64,000 bases of DNA from Gilliamella sp. Choc4-2 (GTDB lineage Bacteria; Pseudomonadota; Gammaproteobacteria; Enterobacterales; Orbaceae): assembly GCF_001690355.1 (NCBI RefSeq), contig NZ_LZHG01000044.1, positions 1-64,000 on the forward strand. The letters are read 5' to 3'. This document shows positions 49,148 to 59,249 of this stretch, piece by piece. Made by a program: the position numbers and the translations under genes. How positions within the stretch are numbered: the stretch's first letter is position 1; every line of letters begins with the position of its first letter. The notes below the pieces were generated by a model, which was given only the letters and a program-made list of their open reading frames with translations, did no database searches and was not told the DNA's origin.

Positions 49148-50122
49148 TCATTTTTTCCAAATTTTATGCTTTAAATATAGAGTATAATAAAGAACAGCTC
49201 TCCAATATTTACCTTCATTCGATAAAATTTTAGCGTAACGGCGAGTAGTTGAAGGTGATTTGTTATTGGCTAATAATAATGAAGTGTCCCTCCAAGGCGA
49301 TCCATTAATATATTGCTGATATACAGGGGTCAAATAAAGTCTAAACCATGGTTTGCTACCTGATACATAATGAATAAAAATGGCGTTATCAGATACTTTC
49401 AAATCCTCATTTCCTTCAACTGTAAGTACTGTAATATTATTATATTTTCTTGGAAGATAATATACTTTATCTTTCAATAAAAGGTTTAATACATCTTGAT
49501 CTGGGAATTTATAAGCTACGCCTTCATTTAATAGATTTAGCGCTTTATTTGTTACATCTAACTGATTCCAGTTTTCGATGTTATATAGAATTACACCGGA
49601 ATTAAAATAATTACCATATTCGATTTCAAATTTTTTGCATTGGGATTTTTGAGTATTTTCAACATCAGGGACAGCAGCAACAACTTGATCAGTTAAATTA
49701 GTATTAAATAGTTGTTCTAATGATCCTAAACATAATGTATCGCTATCAACATAAAGTAATTTGTTAATATCTTTAGATATAATTAATGGAGCAATTATGC
49801 GTAGGCAAGCTGAAACAGGAAAATATTTGGTGTTATTTGTATGAATTTGGAGTTTATCGTTAATATCATATTCAGTTAATGATACTAAATCCGATGCAAG
49901 TTGGGCTATTTTACTTTTATTCGCATCTGATACATTCTGCATAAATAAATGGAAATGTAATGCTTTATCTGCATTATTTTTAATAATTGAGTGGATATTT
50001 ACTCCTGCAGGTAAGGCATAATCATCATCAAAACAAAGAAGCACATGCCATTGTTCGGGCGATGTTTTATTATTTAAAATTATTTCTTTTTTATTTTGTA
50101 GGAATTCATTAATATTAATCAT
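49148..50122 (-). CDS. Glycosyltransferase family 8, second copy
   Basis: A 324-residue GT8 enzyme. It shows HVLLCFDDDYALPAGVNIHS, the DXD in LYVDSDTLCLG, YFNSGVILYNIENWN, FPDQDVLNLLL and IHYVSGSKPW. It shares architecture with the GT8 at 47.0 kb but is well diverged, so the two probably act at different positions of the glycan. The N-terminus has about 20 extra residues before the catalytic domain. Confidence 0.88.
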   Translation of the reverse strand: MININEFLQNKKEIILNNKTSPEQWHVLLCFDDDYALPAGVNIHSIIKNNADKALHFHLFMQNVSDANKSKIAQLASDLVSLTEYDINDKLQIHTNNTKYFPVSACLRIIAPLIISKDINKLLYVDSDTLCLGSLEQLFNTNLTDQVVAAVPDVENTQKSQCKKFEIEYGNYFNSGVILYNIENWNQLDVTNKALNLLNEGVAYKFPDQDVLNLLLKDKVYYLPRKYNNITVLTVEGNEDLKVSDNAIFIHYVSGSKPWFRLYLTPVYQQYINGSPWRDTSLLLANNKSPSTTRRYAKILSNEGKYWRAVLYYTLYLKHKIWKK

Positions 50123-50211
50123 TTATTATTTCCACTGTTGTACCAACTAATTAAAAGCTATCGTTTTGAGTTAAATCCAATAGTTTTGGAACAAATTATT
50201 AAAACGCGATA

Positions 50212-51291
50212 TCAAAAATTATCTTTTATATAAGTTTTGTACATATAGTCTTCATTATTTGCAAATTTTTGGACGGTAATGAAATTTTTCATAATCGCCT
50301 TTTTTCGAGATAAATAATCTGCCTCATTACATTGATTAATTATATATTCAATATTATCAATTTCACTTTCATCTACTCGGATAATACCATCTTCATCAAA
50401 AAATTCATAAATTTTAGTCGCTCCAATGTAGATAGGCACTGTCTGAGTTGCAAAGCAATTTGTCAATTTTTCGGTAAAACAATATGGTGATATTTCATTT
50501 TCAAAGATAATAGAATACCGATAATCTTTCAAAGTATCATAAGGTTCAACAATGTTACCACCGTCAAACGTTCCAAACGTATCAACATTGGGATTATTTT
50601 TTAATTTAATCGCAGTCGCAATTCGTTTAAGATGTAAATCACATAATCTTTTTCCGGAAGATATCATGGATATATTTTTTATCTTTTCATAAAATAAGTT
50701 TTGTTGAAAGATTCCCTCTAAGTTAGGTAACATAATAAAATCTCTTGTAAAAAGTTTTATGTCTGCACAAAAAGGAACAAATCGAGCATTTGGTATTTCG
50801 TTTAATAATTTTTCATCATAGGTAAATATCAAATCAAAATCTTTTTCTAACCCCAGATAGTTTTTGAATATATCATAACTATCTGGTTTTATACCTTTTG
50901 TTTCAACTAGAGCACCAAAACGATTACGTGGTGACCCCATTGTTTCTAACATACGACCATGGGTATATAAATGTAAAGGCAATTCGAAATTGTATTTATC
51001 CCAATAGATAAGGTTACTTGTTTGCGATGAAGCATCAGGGCGATAGCGATCTCTTAAAAACATGACCCGAATTTTTTCACCTTTTTTATTGTAAATTTCG
51101 GGTTCAATGGAACATAGTCTTACATTAGGCTTGTAGATAGGAATATAGATATTTTCATAAATTTTTGCATTTTTTCTATATAATATATAAGGAGTTTTAC
51201 TACCATATTTCTTTTTAAAGAAATATTTTTTTTTGTTATCTTTTATAAATAGACAAATAAAATCGACTACAATCCTTTTTAAACTCATCAT
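50212..51291 (-). CDS. Glycosyltransferase family 10-like (fucosyltransferase-type) enzyme
   Basis: A 359-residue protein. The C-terminal region YRYSIIFENEISPYCFTEKL, followed by a TVPIYIGA block, is the donor-binding signature of GT10 alpha-1,3/4-fucosyltransferases. NPNVDTFGTFDGG earlier corresponds to the usual GxxxG part of that fold. Bacterial GT10 members often use GDP-fucose, but some use other GDP-sugars; no GDP-fucose synthesis genes are in the window. It follows msbA on the same strand. Confidence 0.72.
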   Translation of the reverse strand: MMSLKRIVVDFICLFIKDNKKKYFFKKKYGSKTPYILYRKNAKIYENIYIPIYKPNVRLCSIEPEIYNKKGEKIRVMFLRDRYRPDASSQTSNLIYWDKYNFELPLHLYTHGRMLETMGSPRNRFGALVETKGIKPDSYDIFKNYLGLEKDFDLIFTYDEKLLNEIPNARFVPFCADIKLFTRDFIMLPNLEGIFQQNLFYEKIKNISMISSGKRLCDLHLKRIATAIKLKNNPNVDTFGTFDGGNIVEPYDTLKDYRYSIIFENEISPYCFTEKLTNCFATQTVPIYIGATKIYEFFDEDGIIRVDESEIDNIEYIINQCNEADYLSRKKAIMKNFITVQKFANNEDYMYKTYIKDNF

Positions 51292-51439
51292 ATTACCTTA
51301 TATTTCTAAGCTAACTTTACTACATTGCTGCTTTAAAATTAATCACTATAAACAATGAATATATCGATACAAATCAAATTTTTTTGAATTTTATTTATTG
51401 TTAAATATATAACCGTAAAATCTGCAATGCCACAATAAA

Positions 51440-53209
51440 TTATCCTAATTGATTTGATAAATACAATTTAGCATAAATACCTTCTTTTTGAAGTAATGTT
51501 TTATGATTACCTCGTTCAATTATATGCCCATTATCAATAACTAATATTTCATCAGCTTTTTCAATAGTAGATAATCTATGTGCTATAACAATAGCTGTTC
51601 GGCCTTTTTGCAATTCATCTAAGGCTTTTTGAATGGCTCTTTCTGATTCAGTATCTAGCGCAGAAGTAGCCTCATCTAAAATTAAAATTGGGCTATTCCG
51701 TAAAAGTGCTCTAGCAATAGCAATTCGTTGTCTTTGCCCACCAGATAATAGCGAACCACCTTCACCAACCTTGGTATCAAATCCATTTTCACATTGTATA
51801 ATGAAATCATAAGCATAAGCCTTTTTTGCAGCTTCTTCTATTTCCTCTATTGTGTACTCACCAATCCGACCATAAGCAATATTGTTAGCAATAGAATCAT
51901 TAAAGAGATGAACATTTTGTGATACTAATCCAATTTGATTACGCAAAGAATTTAACGTTAAATCCTGTATATTGTAACCGTCAATGAATATTTCACCTTC
52001 AGAAATATCATAAAAACGCGCTAATAAACTAGCTATTGTCGTTTTTCCTGAACCTGATCGCCCAACCAATGCTACAGTTTTTCCAGCTGGGACTGAAAAA
52101 CTAATATCTTGTAAAGCCAAATCTTGCCGTGTTTCATAACCAAAAGATACATGATTAAACTTAATATCGCCCTTGACTCTTTCGATATTTACAGTGCCTT
52201 TATCTGATTCTACTGGTTGTTCTAAAATAGCAAAGAGTGTCTGACAAGCAGCCATACCTTTTTGAAAATTAGCATTAACACTCGTTAAACTTTTGATTGG
52301 TTGCATTAATGCAACTAATGATGAAAAAACAACAGTAAATTCACCTGGTGTTATATTTAGTTCAGGATCACTTGCAGTAAGCAAGACAAATGCTATTGCG
52401 AAGGAAATAACTGATTGTATAATTGGTGTAGACAATGCTGATATAGACACTAAACGCATACCATCACGACGAAATTTATTACTTACTTTTTCAAAATTTT
52501 TTGACTCTTCATCTTGGGCTCCAAATACAATTATTTCTCGATGCCCTTTAAGCATTTGCTCGACCGACATGGTAACATTACCCATGGAGTTTTGCATATT
52601 TTTGGCTAATTTTCTAAACTTTACAGAAATAAAGGTAATTAAGCTAACAACAATAGGAGTAACAATAATTAAAGACAACGATAACTGCCAGCTGTTATAA
52701 AACATTGTGTAGAAAAGCCCACATACAAAAGCTGATTCACGTATTATTGTAATTAAGGCATCTGACGATGAAGCAGCGACTTGTTCTGTATCATAAGTAA
52801 TTCTAGATAATAACCTTCCTGTTGAAGATTGATCGTAGAAGCTAACAGGAGCATCAACAAAGTGAGCAAATAACCTTTGTCGAATCCGCATAACAATTTT
52901 ACCTGAAACTAAGGCTAAAAATACAGAATAACCATAATTTGCAATACCTCGCATCAGTACTAAACCAAAGATGAAAAAGGGTGCCATATATAAAAACTCT
53001 TGATCATTCATTGAAAACCCACGATCAAGCAATGGGCGCAATATGCCAATCAATGAAGTATCAGCAAATGCACTAATAATTAACAAAATTACTGATATAA
53101 ATAAAATAAATTTATGTTGTGCAATATATGGCCATAACTTCAAAAAAGTTTGCCATGTTGATGAATCTCGATCTATATCATTAATATTTTTATGGTTATT
53201 TTGAGTCAT
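51440..53209 (-). CDS. msbA: Lipid A/LPS-core flippase MsbA (canonical copy)
   Basis: A homodimeric ABC exporter that flips core-lipid A across the inner membrane. It is 589 residues. Six membrane helices span about 30-310; the ATPase domain has Walker A GRSGSGKTT at 383-391, signature LLSGGQRQRIAIARALL and Walker B ILILDEATSALD. The N-terminal STWQTFLKLWP and the QMLKGHREIIVFGAQ region are close to E. coli MsbA, closer than in its upstream paralog. It is 23 bp downstream of the second MsbA-type gene. The usual neighbour lpxK is not here. Confidence 0.9.
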   Translation of the reverse strand: MTQNNHKNINDIDRDSSTWQTFLKLWPYIAQHKFILFISVILLIISAFADTSLIGILRPLLDRGFSMNDQEFLYMAPFFIFGLVLMRGIANYGYSVFLALVSGKIVMRIRQRLFAHFVDAPVSFYDQSSTGRLLSRITYDTEQVAASSSDALITIIRESAFVCGLFYTMFYNSWQLSLSLIIVTPIVVSLITFISVKFRKLAKNMQNSMGNVTMSVEQMLKGHREIIVFGAQDEESKNFEKVSNKFRRDGMRLVSISALSTPIIQSVISFAIAFVLLTASDPELNITPGEFTVVFSSLVALMQPIKSLTSVNANFQKGMAACQTLFAILEQPVESDKGTVNIERVKGDIKFNHVSFGYETRQDLALQDISFSVPAGKTVALVGRSGSGKTTIASLLARFYDISEGEIFIDGYNIQDLTLNSLRNQIGLVSQNVHLFNDSIANNIAYGRIGEYTIEEIEEAAKKAYAYDFIIQCENGFDTKVGEGGSLLSGGQRQRIAIARALLRNSPILILDEATSALDTESERAIQKALDELQKGRTAIVIAHRLSTIEKADEILVIDNGHIIERGNHKTLLQKEGIYAKLYLSNQLG

Positions 53210-53232
53210 ATTTTTTTACTAAATCAACTATT

Positions 53233-54969
53233 TTAAGAGTTAAATTGCATTTTATGCATTAATGCATAAATACCATTTTGTTCGATAAGTGATTGGTGAT
53301 TGCCATCTTCTACAATTCTACCGCTATCAATAACTAAAATACGATCAGCTTTTTCAATCGTCGATAAACGATGAGCAATGATAATCGAAGTTCTACCTTT
53401 TTGTAATCTTTCAATGGCTTCTTGGACCAGCTTTTCTGACTCGTTGTCGAGAGCTGAGGTTGCTTCATCCAAAATTAAAATTGGGTTATTTCGTAATAAT
53501 ACTCTTGCAATAGCAATACGTTGCCGCTGACCTCCAGATAATAAAATACCATTATCACCAATTTCAGTATCAATACCATGCTCTAATTTATCAATAAATT
53601 CCATTGCATTAGCAAGTTTAGCCGCATTAATAATCTCTTCTAGACTATGCTGACCTTTTTCACCGTAAACAATATTATCTGCAATAGTTCCATTAAATAA
53701 ATGTACTTGCTGAGACACATAACCAATTTGATTTCTTAATGACTTTAAAGTATAGTCTTTGACATTTATAGAATCTAAACATATTTCACCTTGTTCTAAG
53801 TCATAAAATCTAGGAATTAAGCTTGCAATAGTTGATTTACCTGCTCCTGAGCGCCCAACTAAAGCTAACGTTTGTCCTGCTTTAATTTTTAAATTAATAT
53901 TATTAAGAGCTGGTGAATGAGCCGTTGGATACTGATATGTTACATTTTTGAACTCAATATCACCTCGAATATGATTAGCAACAATCGTTCCACTATCTTC
54001 TTCTAATGGTGAGTCAAGCAATTCAAATAATGATTCACATGCCACAGCACCTTTTTGTAATTCCACATGTAAACTGGTTAATTCCCGTAGTGGACGCATC
54101 ACCGCAACCATAGCAGAAAAAACCACAGTAAAAGAACCTGGTGTGATATCTAAACTCTGGCTTGCAACGAGATATAATATTAATCCTAAACCACATGTTG
54201 CAATCAACTGTATAATCGGCGTAGATAATCGGGAAACAAATTCGATTTTAAGTAAACCACGTCGAAAAGTGTCAGTAATTTCATTGAAATTAGATCGTTC
54301 ATACTCTTTTGCATTAAAAACTAAAACTTCCTTATGCCCTTTTAGCATTTCATCAGCTGCGGCAGTAATCTCCCCCATACCTTTTTGCATCGAAGTAAGT
54401 GTTTCTCTAAATCTTTTTGCAATAAATTGAGCAACCAGAATAATTAAAGGTACAAGAATAATTAATACTAATGCTAATTTCCAATTACCATAAAACATCA
54501 CTATACATAAACCAACAGCGTATGTTATTTCGCGCACAAGAATAATTAATGCATCAGAAGAAGCTTTCGATAACATTTGAGTGTTAAACGTAATAATTGA
54601 TACTAAATCACCAATAGACTGTTTTTCATGATAACTAACTGGACTTTTCATTAAATGGTTGAAAATCATTTGTCTAAATTTAGTGATAACTTTACCTGAC
54701 AACCAAGATAAACAATAGGTTGATCCATAATTGGATAAGCCTCTTAATGCTATTAACCCAATAATAGCAATAGCAATAGTAATTAAAAGCCCATAGTTTT
54801 TATCCATTAGACCATTATCAAGCAACGGTTTGGTCAACGATATTAAAGTTGAATCTGTAATTGCATTTAATAAAAGACCCAAAATTGCAACAAACAAAGC
54901 CTTTTTGTATGGCTTTACAAATGGCCAAAGTTTTATAAGTGCAGTCAAGGAATTATATTTTTTGGACAT
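53233..54969 (-). CDS. Second MsbA-type ABC exporter (tandem paralog)
   Basis: A 578-residue half-transporter with the same layout as the next gene: membrane domain about 20-300, Walker A GRSGAGKST at 372-380, signature LLSGGQRQRIAIARVLL and Walker B ILILDEATSALD. Full-length alignment with MsbA is evident (EMLKGHKEVLVFNAKEYE, TPGSFTVVFSAMVAVMRPL), but it is more diverged, notably in the helices lining the lipid cavity. It could form a heterodimer with MsbA, or flip a different lipid-linked glycan. All catalytic motifs are intact. Confidence 0.85.
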   Translation of the reverse strand: MSKKYNSLTALIKLWPFVKPYKKALFVAILGLLLNAITDSTLISLTKPLLDNGLMDKNYGLLITIAIAIIGLIALRGLSNYGSTYCLSWLSGKVITKFRQMIFNHLMKSPVSYHEKQSIGDLVSIITFNTQMLSKASSDALIILVREITYAVGLCIVMFYGNWKLALVLIILVPLIILVAQFIAKRFRETLTSMQKGMGEITAAADEMLKGHKEVLVFNAKEYERSNFNEITDTFRRGLLKIEFVSRLSTPIIQLIATCGLGLILYLVASQSLDITPGSFTVVFSAMVAVMRPLRELTSLHVELQKGAVACESLFELLDSPLEEDSGTIVANHIRGDIEFKNVTYQYPTAHSPALNNINLKIKAGQTLALVGRSGAGKSTIASLIPRFYDLEQGEICLDSINVKDYTLKSLRNQIGYVSQQVHLFNGTIADNIVYGEKGQHSLEEIINAAKLANAMEFIDKLEHGIDTEIGDNGILLSGGQRQRIAIARVLLRNNPILILDEATSALDNESEKLVQEAIERLQKGRTSIIIAHRLSTIEKADRILVIDSGRIVEDGNHQSLIEQNGIYALMHKMQFNS

Positions 54970-55307
54970 AATTTAAAATTTTATATAAGTAAATTGGAAA
55001 GATTATACTATAAAAAAAACGGTATTGATTAAATTATCGAACTATTACCTTTTTTTTACATTACATAATGTAATCAATTTTCAGAACATTATTTAATACT
55101 AGCTATTAATTATATTTGAGTTTTTACCTATCCCAAAATTAGAAATCATTTACAATGCGCTGAAATAATTGCAGAAAAAATAAAACATTCAAAGTATATA
55201 TACTAGTATATAATTAATTTCTATGTTAATTATTTACATCTTATAACTATATGATTTCTAATAGAAATAATTATTAAATACTTTTTATAGCATTAAAAAT
55301 TAAAACT
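54970..55307. other. Gap upstream of the MsbA pair
   Basis: About 340 bp. A run of eight A (plus strand) next to ATACTATAA/GATTATAC-like sequence near 55000-55018 looks like a U tract followed by a -10 box (TATAAT on the minus strand) for the msbA pair. No gene is visible. Confidence 0.35.
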
Positions 55308-56339
55308 CTATTGATAAACATCTTCAAAAACTCCTTTCAATCCTATTGGATTAATAGAAACTATTTCTATATCAGGATAAAACTGATCTTTGAACTTTTT
55401 AAATACGTGCCATCCATTTAAAAGAGAATCAATATTAGAAGAAAATGCATTTTGATCATCGTTATCAAAGTAGCCATTTTGGCATACATCGCACCCAACT
55501 AAATAAATTCGCTTTGGATGAGTATAAAGAGCAAATGCTAATGCAGAAAATACAACGGATCCATATTCTGGAAAAACTGAAGATGTAATATCAGGGAAAA
55601 AATCGGTAAAGAAACTGCCAACATAATATCGCTTAGCATTGGCTTTAATTAAATCTTTTTCCGGTATGGAAGCACCAAAAGTTATGCTGCTTCCATAAAA
55701 TTTTTGACATGTTTCAGGATTATAATTATTTATTGCATCAATATCGTTTTTAAGACCAGTGATATCTTGAATAAAAATAAAATCAAGGCTAATATCACCA
55801 CGTCTGAAAGCCCTATTTACACCAATATTGATTGTATTTTCAATTGGCTGATATTTTGCAAGCGTGGGACCAGTGCATAAAATGACTATATCTTGACCTG
55901 TAAATTTATTTTTAAAACCAGCAAAACTTTCCATATGAGCTTTTGAATAAGCATTAATATTGTTAATATTCAAAGATAACCCATTAAATTGATTATCAAT
56001 ATTTTTAGATAGGCTATTAATATTATTAATGCGTCCATCAAATTCATTCATAAATATATTGAATTTATTATCTATATTATAAGTGATCTTACTTATATGC
56101 TCACTGATATAGCCTTCTAACTTTTCATACCTAGCTGCATTCTCAGTTCGAATAATACTAACTTCATTTGCTAATTTTTCTGTAAGAGACTTAATATAGT
56201 TTAATTTCACTCTTTTCAAAATTTTAAAACCAAAAAAATAAACGCACATTAAGCTTTTTGAATTTACGACTTTAACACAATTTAATCCAAAAAGTTGATA
56301 ATAACGAGTATCACCATTTTTTACTTTCTTATAAATCAT
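55308..56339 (-). CDS. Coiled-coil glycan-biosynthesis protein with DUF115/MptE-like or GT42-like domain
   Basis: A 343-residue protein in two parts. Residues about 45-145 are a long helical, asparagine-rich coiled coil with recurring NIDNxFN and NINNIN units. Residues about 150-343 form an alpha/beta domain beginning FTGQDIVILCTGPTL, with INIGVNRAF, DFIFIQD and RIYLVGCDVCQNGYF. This resembles nucleotide-binding domains of DUF115/MptE-like and sialyltransferase-like (GT42) proteins from surface-glycan loci; I cannot decide between them. The coiled coil may organise multimers or set a length scale. It is transcribed with the glycan genes. Confidence 0.55.
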   Translation of the reverse strand: MIYKKVKNGDTRYYQLFGLNCVKVVNSKSLMCVYFFGFKILKRVKLNYIKSLTEKLANEVSIIRTENAARYEKLEGYISEHISKITYNIDNKFNIFMNEFDGRINNINSLSKNIDNQFNGLSLNINNINAYSKAHMESFAGFKNKFTGQDIVILCTGPTLAKYQPIENTINIGVNRAFRRGDISLDFIFIQDITGLKNDIDAINNYNPETCQKFYGSSITFGASIPEKDLIKANAKRYYVGSFFTDFFPDITSSVFPEYGSVVFSALAFALYTHPKRIYLVGCDVCQNGYFDNDDQNAFSSNIDSLLNGWHVFKKFKDQFYPDIEIVSINPIGLKGVFEDVYQ

Positions 56340-56501
56340 AAAATTTTTATTTTCCTAAAATTATATAAATAAATCATTAAAATTATACTAATGAAATTTA
56401 CTTATAATTACAACATACTAGTAAATTATGTGTTTTATATACATCTTATTTTTGAATAATATTTAGAATATTAACTAGCCGAAATTATTATTCGAAAATA
56501 A

Positions 56502-57581
56502 TTACATTTTTTTATAAGTTTTATAAATATAATAAGGAAAAAGAAAATAAGAAAAACTAAAAGTTAATACTTTTTTGATAAATTTTTTGACGGGTTTCTT
56601 TTTTTTCTTTTTATTATCTTCTTGATAAAAAGGCTGGTAGTATTTATCCTTTATATTCAGTAGAGGAACTTTATTTTCAATATCAGGAAAACAATCAAGA
56701 TCCAAATCAAATAATATGGTTTCATTACAATAATTTAAAAAGAAAATAATTTCTTCCTTACTGTTACACATCCCTATTACCCATTTTATTAATCCTGATA
56801 ATATTACAATAAAATAAGTCTTATTATCATTTAATAAATTATTATCTGAAAGCCTTAATAATAAATATTTCATTACATCTATTGCATCAAACATCTTTTT
56901 CCTATCTTTAGCTGAAAAATATGTTTTATGCATTATAGAATCACTTCGAAGTAAATAATTATAAAGATGAACATCAATAGCATAAATCGTTTTTGCACAA
57001 CAAAGATATTGCAATACAAATGCCATATCATCATGATAATAACCTGAAGGAAAGGCTATATTATATTTTTCAATAATACTTCTTTTAAAAATTTTATTCC
57101 AAAGAACACTATTAACTCTAGTTTTAAAAGGAAAAGTTAATGAATGAAGACCATAATAAGTTAGCTTATGATAATCAATATCATTATCACGCAAATCATA
57201 TTTTTGTTCATCTTTGACAACATTACAATTACATATGGCTAAATCAACACTTTTAGATTGAATAGTTTCCAACATTTTTTCACACATTGTTGGCTCGTAC
57301 CAATCATCACTATCACAAAACATAATGAATTCACCACAAGATTTTTTTAATCCTTTGTTTCTTGCTTCTGCAGGCCCACTATTTTCTTGATCAATAACAA
57401 TTATGCGTTTATCTTTTTGTGAAAAACTATTCAATATAGTTAAAGAATTATCTTTAGAACCATCATTAACGCATATAATTTCAATGTTTTTAAAAGTTTG
57501 ATTTAATAAACTATCAATGCACTTTTTAATAAATTTATCACAGTTGTATACAGGTATAATAATTGATATATCAGGTAACAT
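56502..57581 (-). CDS. Glycosyltransferase family 2, paralog A
   Basis: A 359-residue GT-A enzyme with ISIIIPVYNCDKFIKKCIDS, CVNDGSKDNS, GPAEARNKGL and the DXD-type MFCDSDDWYEP, followed by a conserved middle block SGYYHDDMAFVLQYLCCAKT. The C-terminus is very basic (a run of lysines encoded partly by eight consecutive A) and ends in an amphipathic aromatic segment FLFPYYIYKTYKK, a likely membrane anchor. It is a clear duplicate of the gene at 59.3 kb. Sugar specificity is unknown. Confidence 0.87.
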   Translation of the reverse strand: MLPDISIIIPVYNCDKFIKKCIDSLLNQTFKNIEIICVNDGSKDNSLTILNSFSQKDKRIIVIDQENSGPAEARNKGLKKSCGEFIMFCDSDDWYEPTMCEKMLETIQSKSVDLAICNCNVVKDEQKYDLRDNDIDYHKLTYYGLHSLTFPFKTRVNSVLWNKIFKRSIIEKYNIAFPSGYYHDDMAFVLQYLCCAKTIYAIDVHLYNYLLRSDSIMHKTYFSAKDRKKMFDAIDVMKYLLLRLSDNNLLNDNKTYFIVILSGLIKWVIGMCNSKEEIIFFLNYCNETILFDLDLDCFPDIENKVPLLNIKDKYYQPFYQEDNKKKKKKPVKKFIKKVLTFSFSYFLFPYYIYKTYKKM

Positions 57582-57699
57582 CTATTCCTCACAATATAAC
57601 TGATAGAGAAAAATTTTTTCTAACGTAAATTTTTTATTATACGATAAAACCAAGAAATTTCTTATTTTAATTTTTTCTTTGTATTTTTTATATAGCTAT
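57582..57699. other. Short leader before the dead IS
   Basis: AT-rich sequence between the start of GT2 paralog A and the first recognisable transposase remains. The left end of the insertion sequence should be here but could not be located. Confidence 0.3.
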
Positions 57700-58788
57700 C
57701 CCATAAAATAGTACAGCTCAAAGTAGATATTCCAGTTAAAGAGCTTTGCCGAAAATATGGCATGAGTAATTCAGCCTTTTATAAATAGAGAGAAAAATAT
57801 AACAGTATGGAAAACTCAGATAACAAACTTTTAAAATAATTTGAAGCAAAATATCGGAAGATTAATCAAGCTTGTTGAGTTAAATTTAAAATCACAGCTT
57901 CATGAGAAAATCATAAACAAGCTAGCTCCCACCAAAGACGAAAAACATCAGCAAAAGAGCTACAAGTTACTAAATATATCTTAATTACCATAAGTTGTTC
58001 TATTGATGGATTAAGTGGTAGTGCTTACTACAACTTAACTTACTAGATGACTCAACGATTATTTTGATATTGAACAATATATAGATGAAAAACATTTACC
58101 TGGGGAGCCTAAATATTTTCATTGTATATCTGAAATCTAGGCTATAAATGGAAGCATAGCCGTATTTATTGGGTATATTGTGAGTTAAAATTTAACCTCA
58201 AAATAAAGCGTAAAAGCGTATCCCACTATTAGCACCAGAAAAAGTGAACGCTCTTCAATAAATAAGGTAAATATTGATCAATGGATTTTATGAATGATAG
58301 TAGTCAAAATCAACGTTATATTAGAACTTTCAACATCATCAATAATTTCAACCGAGAAGCATTAGGGATTCATTGGCATTGCTGTCAAATTATCGGTTGG
58401 TAGAATTTACCTATTATCTAGATAAATTGACTGATATCATCGGTGATATAATCAAAATATGGGGCAATAATGAACCTGAATTTACTGGAAGAATCTTTAC
58501 CTCTTGGGCAAAACCTTAAAGTATCACCATTGATTATATTGAGCCTGATAGCCCATATCAAAATGATTACAATGAACGATTTAACCAGACTTACTGAACC
58601 GATGTGTTAGATTTGTATTTTTTAACAACCTAGAACAAGCTGGGAGAATGACCGAAGAATCACTCGCCATTTATAATACTTAAAGATCCCATGAGGTATT
58701 AAATAATATGATCCCTATTGAATATAGTCACTAAAATAATCAACATAATTTTCTACGTTAGTTTTGGACTAAAAATGGAGTATTTACA
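57700..58788 (+). mobile_element. Decayed IS3-family element (relative of the one at position 1)
   Basis: Pieces of both transposase frames are visible. OrfA: VKELCRKYGMSNSAFYK, then YNSMENSDNKLLK. OrfB: WIMDFMNDSSQNQRYIRTFN, NNFNREALGIHWH, then NNEPEFTGRIFTSWAKP and IDYIEPDSPYQN. Many stops and frameshifts interrupt them, and the second catalytic aspartate is lost (DNGPEF has become NNEPEF). The right end TTCTACGTTAG...TATTTACA parallels the terminus at 320-360. The element separates two paralogous GT2 genes. Confidence 0.82.
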
Positions 58789-58863
58789 GTTAAACCACAT
58801 AAAGCAGTTTTGGAAAAAACGCCTTATGAGTTTTTAGAAGATTATTTTAACCATGGAGTATAA
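58789..58863 (+). pseudogene. C-terminal scrap of a second, different transposase
   Basis: Immediately after the IS3-type end, a frame reads VKPHKAVLEKTPYEFLEDYF and then NHGV and a stop. The PHKAL-x-x-KTPYEF pattern is the usual C-terminus of DDE transposases, perhaps IS481-like, where it is part of the RPHxALGGxTPxE tail. It suggests the IS3 relative inserted into an older transposase gene whose upstream part is gone. Confidence 0.5.
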
Positions 58864-59249
58864 ATAATTGGGTATTTTCTGTTTTACTACTTACTAAACC
58901 TAGTGAACTGTATTATTATCAATTGTGCCAATAAGCCCTTTTTTGTCAGAAATTAAAACGTTGGAAAACCATGATGTTCTAGCCCTCAAAATTTCCTTGG
59001 GATATATTGCACAGTGACAAACTCGCATTCGCTATAAATTATACTTCCAGTGTGTTGCAATGTGCTCGTTTATTGTAAATTAGACCTGTATTTAGAATCA
59101 ATTTTGATGATTTTTTTCAAATGTATATTATTAATATTGTTTTAGGCATAAAGCATTGTTATTGTTAATTTTTGGAGAAATTAAATTATAACAACAACTT
59201 TATGCCTTTTTAAAGATAAACAACTCCTAAATTGCTTTTTAAAAAATTT
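58864..59249. other. Non-coding remainder of the transposon graveyard
   Basis: About 390 bp with no open frame of note and no recognisable homology. It may contain the outer end of the second element. It lies downstream of GT2 paralog B. Confidence 0.35.

Noticed and set aside
51440-54969. MsbA pair as a bacteriocin or peptide exporter
   Set aside because: No peptidase C39 domain, no precursor peptide gene, and both align end to end with MsbA within a glycan locus.
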